Notes under the pieces: generated by a model
The model's input: the letters and a program-made list of their open reading frames with translations, nothing else
Told to the model about the DNA's origin: nothing
Database searches by the model: none
Part shown: in pieces, positions 6,675 to 8,583 of the stretch
Numbering within the stretch: position 1 is the first letter of the stretch
Layout: each line of letters starts with the position of its first letter
Translations under genes and position numbers: made by a program
DNA from: an uncultured Gammaproteobacteria bacterium
GTDB taxonomy: Bacteria > Pseudomonadota > Gammaproteobacteria > Arenicellales > Poriferihabitantaceae
Assembly (NCBI GenBank): GCA_938021685.1
Contig: CALIFM010000115.1
Span: 1-8,583, forward strand
Reading direction: 5' to 3'
Length of the DNA stretch: 8,583 bases

Positions 6675-8009
6675 TTGCAAACTTCTTCAACCAACGCCTT
6701 GCAAGTTAGTGAACTGGTTAAGCAGTTCAAGTCACTTGCAGAAATGAGCTTCCCTGATGTATGGGTACAGGGCGAAGTCAGCCAAGTAGCCACTCCTGCC
6801 TCTGGCCACATCTATTTCACGCTCAAAGATGAGGAAAGCCTGCTTCGCTGCGTGCTGTTTAAAAACAAACGCTATGCTGCCGCCTGTCTGCCAGAAGAAG
6901 GCAAAGAGTTTCTATTAAGAGGAAAAATTTCAGTTTACCTAACACGCAATGAAGTGCAGTTGGTCACTTCTTATGTAGAGGCGGCAGGTGATGGCGCACT
7001 GCGTCGCGAATTTGATGAACTCAAGAATAAGCTACAAGATCTAGGCTATTTCGACCCAAACCGCAAGCTGGCATTGCCTAAGCTGCCAAACCACATCGCC
7101 ATCGTTACTTCTTCAACGGGAGCAGCCTTACAAGATGTTTTAAGTACCATTAAACGACGCTATCAGTTAGCAGACATCAGTGTGCTACACACCACAGTGC
7201 AAGGCCTCAATGCTGCGACAGAAATCACCAATATGATTGAGTTTGCTGCCCAAAAGTTAAAACCTGATGTTATTTTACTGGTTCGCGGCGGCGGTAGTGC
7301 AGAAGATTTACATGCTTTCAACAATGAAAAATTGGCCCTCTGCATTGCCGAATCAAACATACCTATTGTGTGTGGTGTGGGCCACGAGACTGACTTCACT
7401 ATCGCTGACTTTGTCGCTGACCTGCGTGCGCCCACCCCCACGGCCGCCGCTGAATTGGCCACCCCTGATAGCAGCGAGCTAAGCGCACAAATTGCGTCAT
7501 ATAAGCAACAACTACAAAGGCATGCACAAAGAGCTATCGACGAAAGACAGCAACATAAAGATCAACTAAATGCTCACCTGCGCCATCCAACTGCCTACCT
7601 GGAAAAACAAGCACAAACCGCCGGACACTTACAACACCGCGCACGTGCAGCAGTTCAAGACAGTTTAAACCAGCAACAGCTTAAGATAAGCACACTTAAG
7701 CATAAAATTGAATCCTTGACTCCCTATCGCAATATTCAAGGCCAACAAAACCAACACGCCCAACTAGAAAGTAGCTTAAAACATGCCATCTCACAGAAAA
7801 TATCAAGAAGGCAACAAAAGCTGCAACTGGCGCTTGCTAAACTGGGAGCACTCAATCCTTATGCTACGCTAAGCCGTGGTTTTGCCATTGTTGAACACGA
7901 TGACGGCCGCCTAGTCATGGATAGTGGACAATTGGCAGCTGGAAATACACTTACTACCACTTTGCATAAAGGCAGCTTCAAAAGCAAAGTTACTTCAACC
8001 TCGGAGTAA
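6675..8009 (+). CDS. xseA: Exodeoxyribonuclease VII large subunit
   Basis: XseA pairs with several copies of XseB (not in this window) to degrade single-stranded DNA from both ends to acid-soluble oligonucleotides in repair. The 444-residue protein has an N-terminal OB-fold (about 8-103, with VWVQGEVSQ and GHIYFTLKD), then the catalytic domain with IAIVTSSTGAALQD (141-154), LLVRGGGSAEDL (201-212), CGVGHETDFTIADF (233-246) and the RAPTPTAAAE segment (251-260). A long coiled coil (about 265-390) follows, then the C-terminal NPYATLSRGFAIVEHDDGR segment. Nothing essential is missing. The only start that keeps the whole OB-fold is the TTG at 6675, two codons after an in-frame TAA at 6669-6671 and without a clear ribosome site. 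The terminator ending at 6650 leaves almost no room for a promoter. It converges on der with 116 bases between and no strong terminator. Confidence 0.97.
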   Translation: MQTSSTNALQVSELVKQFKSLAEMSFPDVWVQGEVSQVATPASGHIYFTLKDEESLLRCVLFKNKRYAAACLPEEGKEFLLRGKISVYLTRNEVQLVTSYVEAAGDGALRREFDELKNKLQDLGYFDPNRKLALPKLPNHIAIVTSSTGAALQDVLSTIKRRYQLADISVLHTTVQGLNAATEITNMIEFAAQKLKPDVILLVRGGGSAEDLHAFNNEKLALCIAESNIPIVCGVGHETDFTIADFVADLRAPTPTAAAELATPDSSELSAQIASYKQQLQRHAQRAIDERQQHKDQLNAHLRHPTAYLEKQAQTAGHLQHRARAAVQDSLNQQQLKISTLKHKIESLTPYRNIQGQQNQHAQLESSLKHAISQKISRRQQKLQLALAKLGALNPYATLSRGFAIVEHDDGRLVMDSGQLAAGNTLTTTLHKGSFKSKVTSTSE

Positions 8010-8125
8010 TCCATGGTTTAGTATGTATTTAACTGATAAGAAGCTGTTGCTTAGTTCTAAATGATCAACCGAAAAGGATTGGAAATTAAGCTTAGACCTA
8101 AGCATCACCTCAACTTAGCTAACTA

Positions 8126-8583
8126 CTACTTTTTGTTTCGAAGTTTTTTACCACGCGCCAGCTTTTTACGCTCATTGATTTTAAATTTTGGTTTCGGCTT
8201 GGTCAGCTTCTTTTCTTCAAACGGGTTTTTACTGTCACGCAGCACTAAATGAATGGGTGTACCAACCAGTTTATTTACGTCAGCAAAAAAATGCTTCAAA
8301 TAGCGCAAATAGCTATTCGGCAGTGCTTCTACTTGGTTTCCATGCAATACCAACACCTGTGGGTTTTTACCAGCTTGGTGGGCAAATTTAGGTCGAATTT
8401 TACGTCCGCCCTTCATCGGCGGTGGCGTTCTTTCCACCGCCACAGCAAGCTGGCGATTTAGTAAAGAGGTCGGTAAATCTTTAAATGCACGTGCCCGACC
8501 CTCAAGCGCGCCTTCTGTTGGTAAGCGTTCCATACTTGATGCGCCAAAGAAGCCGACGATGCCGTCTGTATGTTCAAAGATAA
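8126..8583 (-). CDS. der: Ribosome-assembly GTPase Der (EngA), C-terminal part
   Basis: Der has two tandem GTPase domains and a C-terminal KH-like domain and is needed for 50S subunit maturation. Only the last 151 residues are in the window; the frame is open to the right edge, so the GTPase domains lie outside. The visible part includes the end of the second GTPase domain (GIVGFF) and the KH-like domain: KDLPTSLLNRQLAVAVERTPPP, GRKIRPKFAHQAGKNPQVLVLHGNQVEALPNSYLRYLKHFF, then GTPIHLVLRDSKNPF. A Lys/Arg-rich tail (KPKPKFKINERKKLARGKKLRNKK) follows, usual for this family. Between GIVGFF and KDLPTSLLNR the protein has about 10 more residues than I recall for E. coli Der, including a second LPT motif. 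Confidence 0.95.
   Translation of the reverse strand, partial: IFEHTDGIVGFFGASSMERLPTEGALEGRARAFKDLPTSLLNRQLAVAVERTPPPMKGGRKIRPKFAHQAGKNPQVLVLHGNQVEALPNSYLRYLKHFFADVNKLVGTPIHLVLRDSKNPFEEKKLTKPKPKFKINERKKLARGKKLRNKK

Noticed and set aside
8090..8103. Small hairpin GCTTA/TAAGC between xseA and der as a terminator.
   Set aside because: The stem is only 5 bp, A/T-rich, and not followed by a T-run on either strand.
8061..8252. A 63-codon plus-strand open frame between xseA and der.
   Set aside because: Most of it is antisense to the Lys/Arg-rich tail of Der, and it has no ribosome site or recognisable features.

Overview
The window looks like a chromosomal piece of a beta-proteobacterium with moderate GC. 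The gene order guaB-guaA-tadA, plus der and xseA, and the style of the proteins suggest a Methylophilaceae-like methylotroph (Methylotenera/Methylophilus type). That placement is inference from gene order and protein character, not from a search.

Layout from left to right. (1) A 5'-truncated plus-strand gene ends at 1243. It encodes a coiled-coil/TPR-like protein with C-terminal Sel1 repeats. (2) A minus-strand purine/tRNA block runs from 5959 down to 1293: guaB (IMP dehydrogenase), guaA (GMP synthase), a broken FkbM-type methyltransferase, and tadA (tRNA adenosine deaminase). GuaB and GuaA carry out the two consecutive steps from IMP via XMP to GMP, so their adjacency is functional. The methyltransferase lies in an AT-rich stretch (about 1800-2890) wedged between guaA and tadA and looks like a later arrival. 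(3) A regulatory gap (5960-6212) separates guaB from a divergent small exported protein at 6213-6545. That protein resembles the SoxK/SoxXA-binding family and is followed by a clear rho-independent terminator. (4) xseA (exodeoxyribonuclease VII large subunit) occupies 6675-8009 on the plus strand. It converges on the 3' end of der (GTPase Der/EngA), which runs off the right edge on the minus strand.

The most notable observation is in the methyltransferase. Its two halves are in different frames, and the break falls exactly on a perfect 11-bp tandem duplication (2243-2264). Removing one copy restores a single 270-codon reading frame with all FkbM motifs. This is a recent, potentially reversible inactivation by strand slippage.

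No tRNA, rRNA, CRISPR array, insertion sequence or phage gene was seen. I did not find an undescribed multi-gene system; the rest is housekeeping genes.
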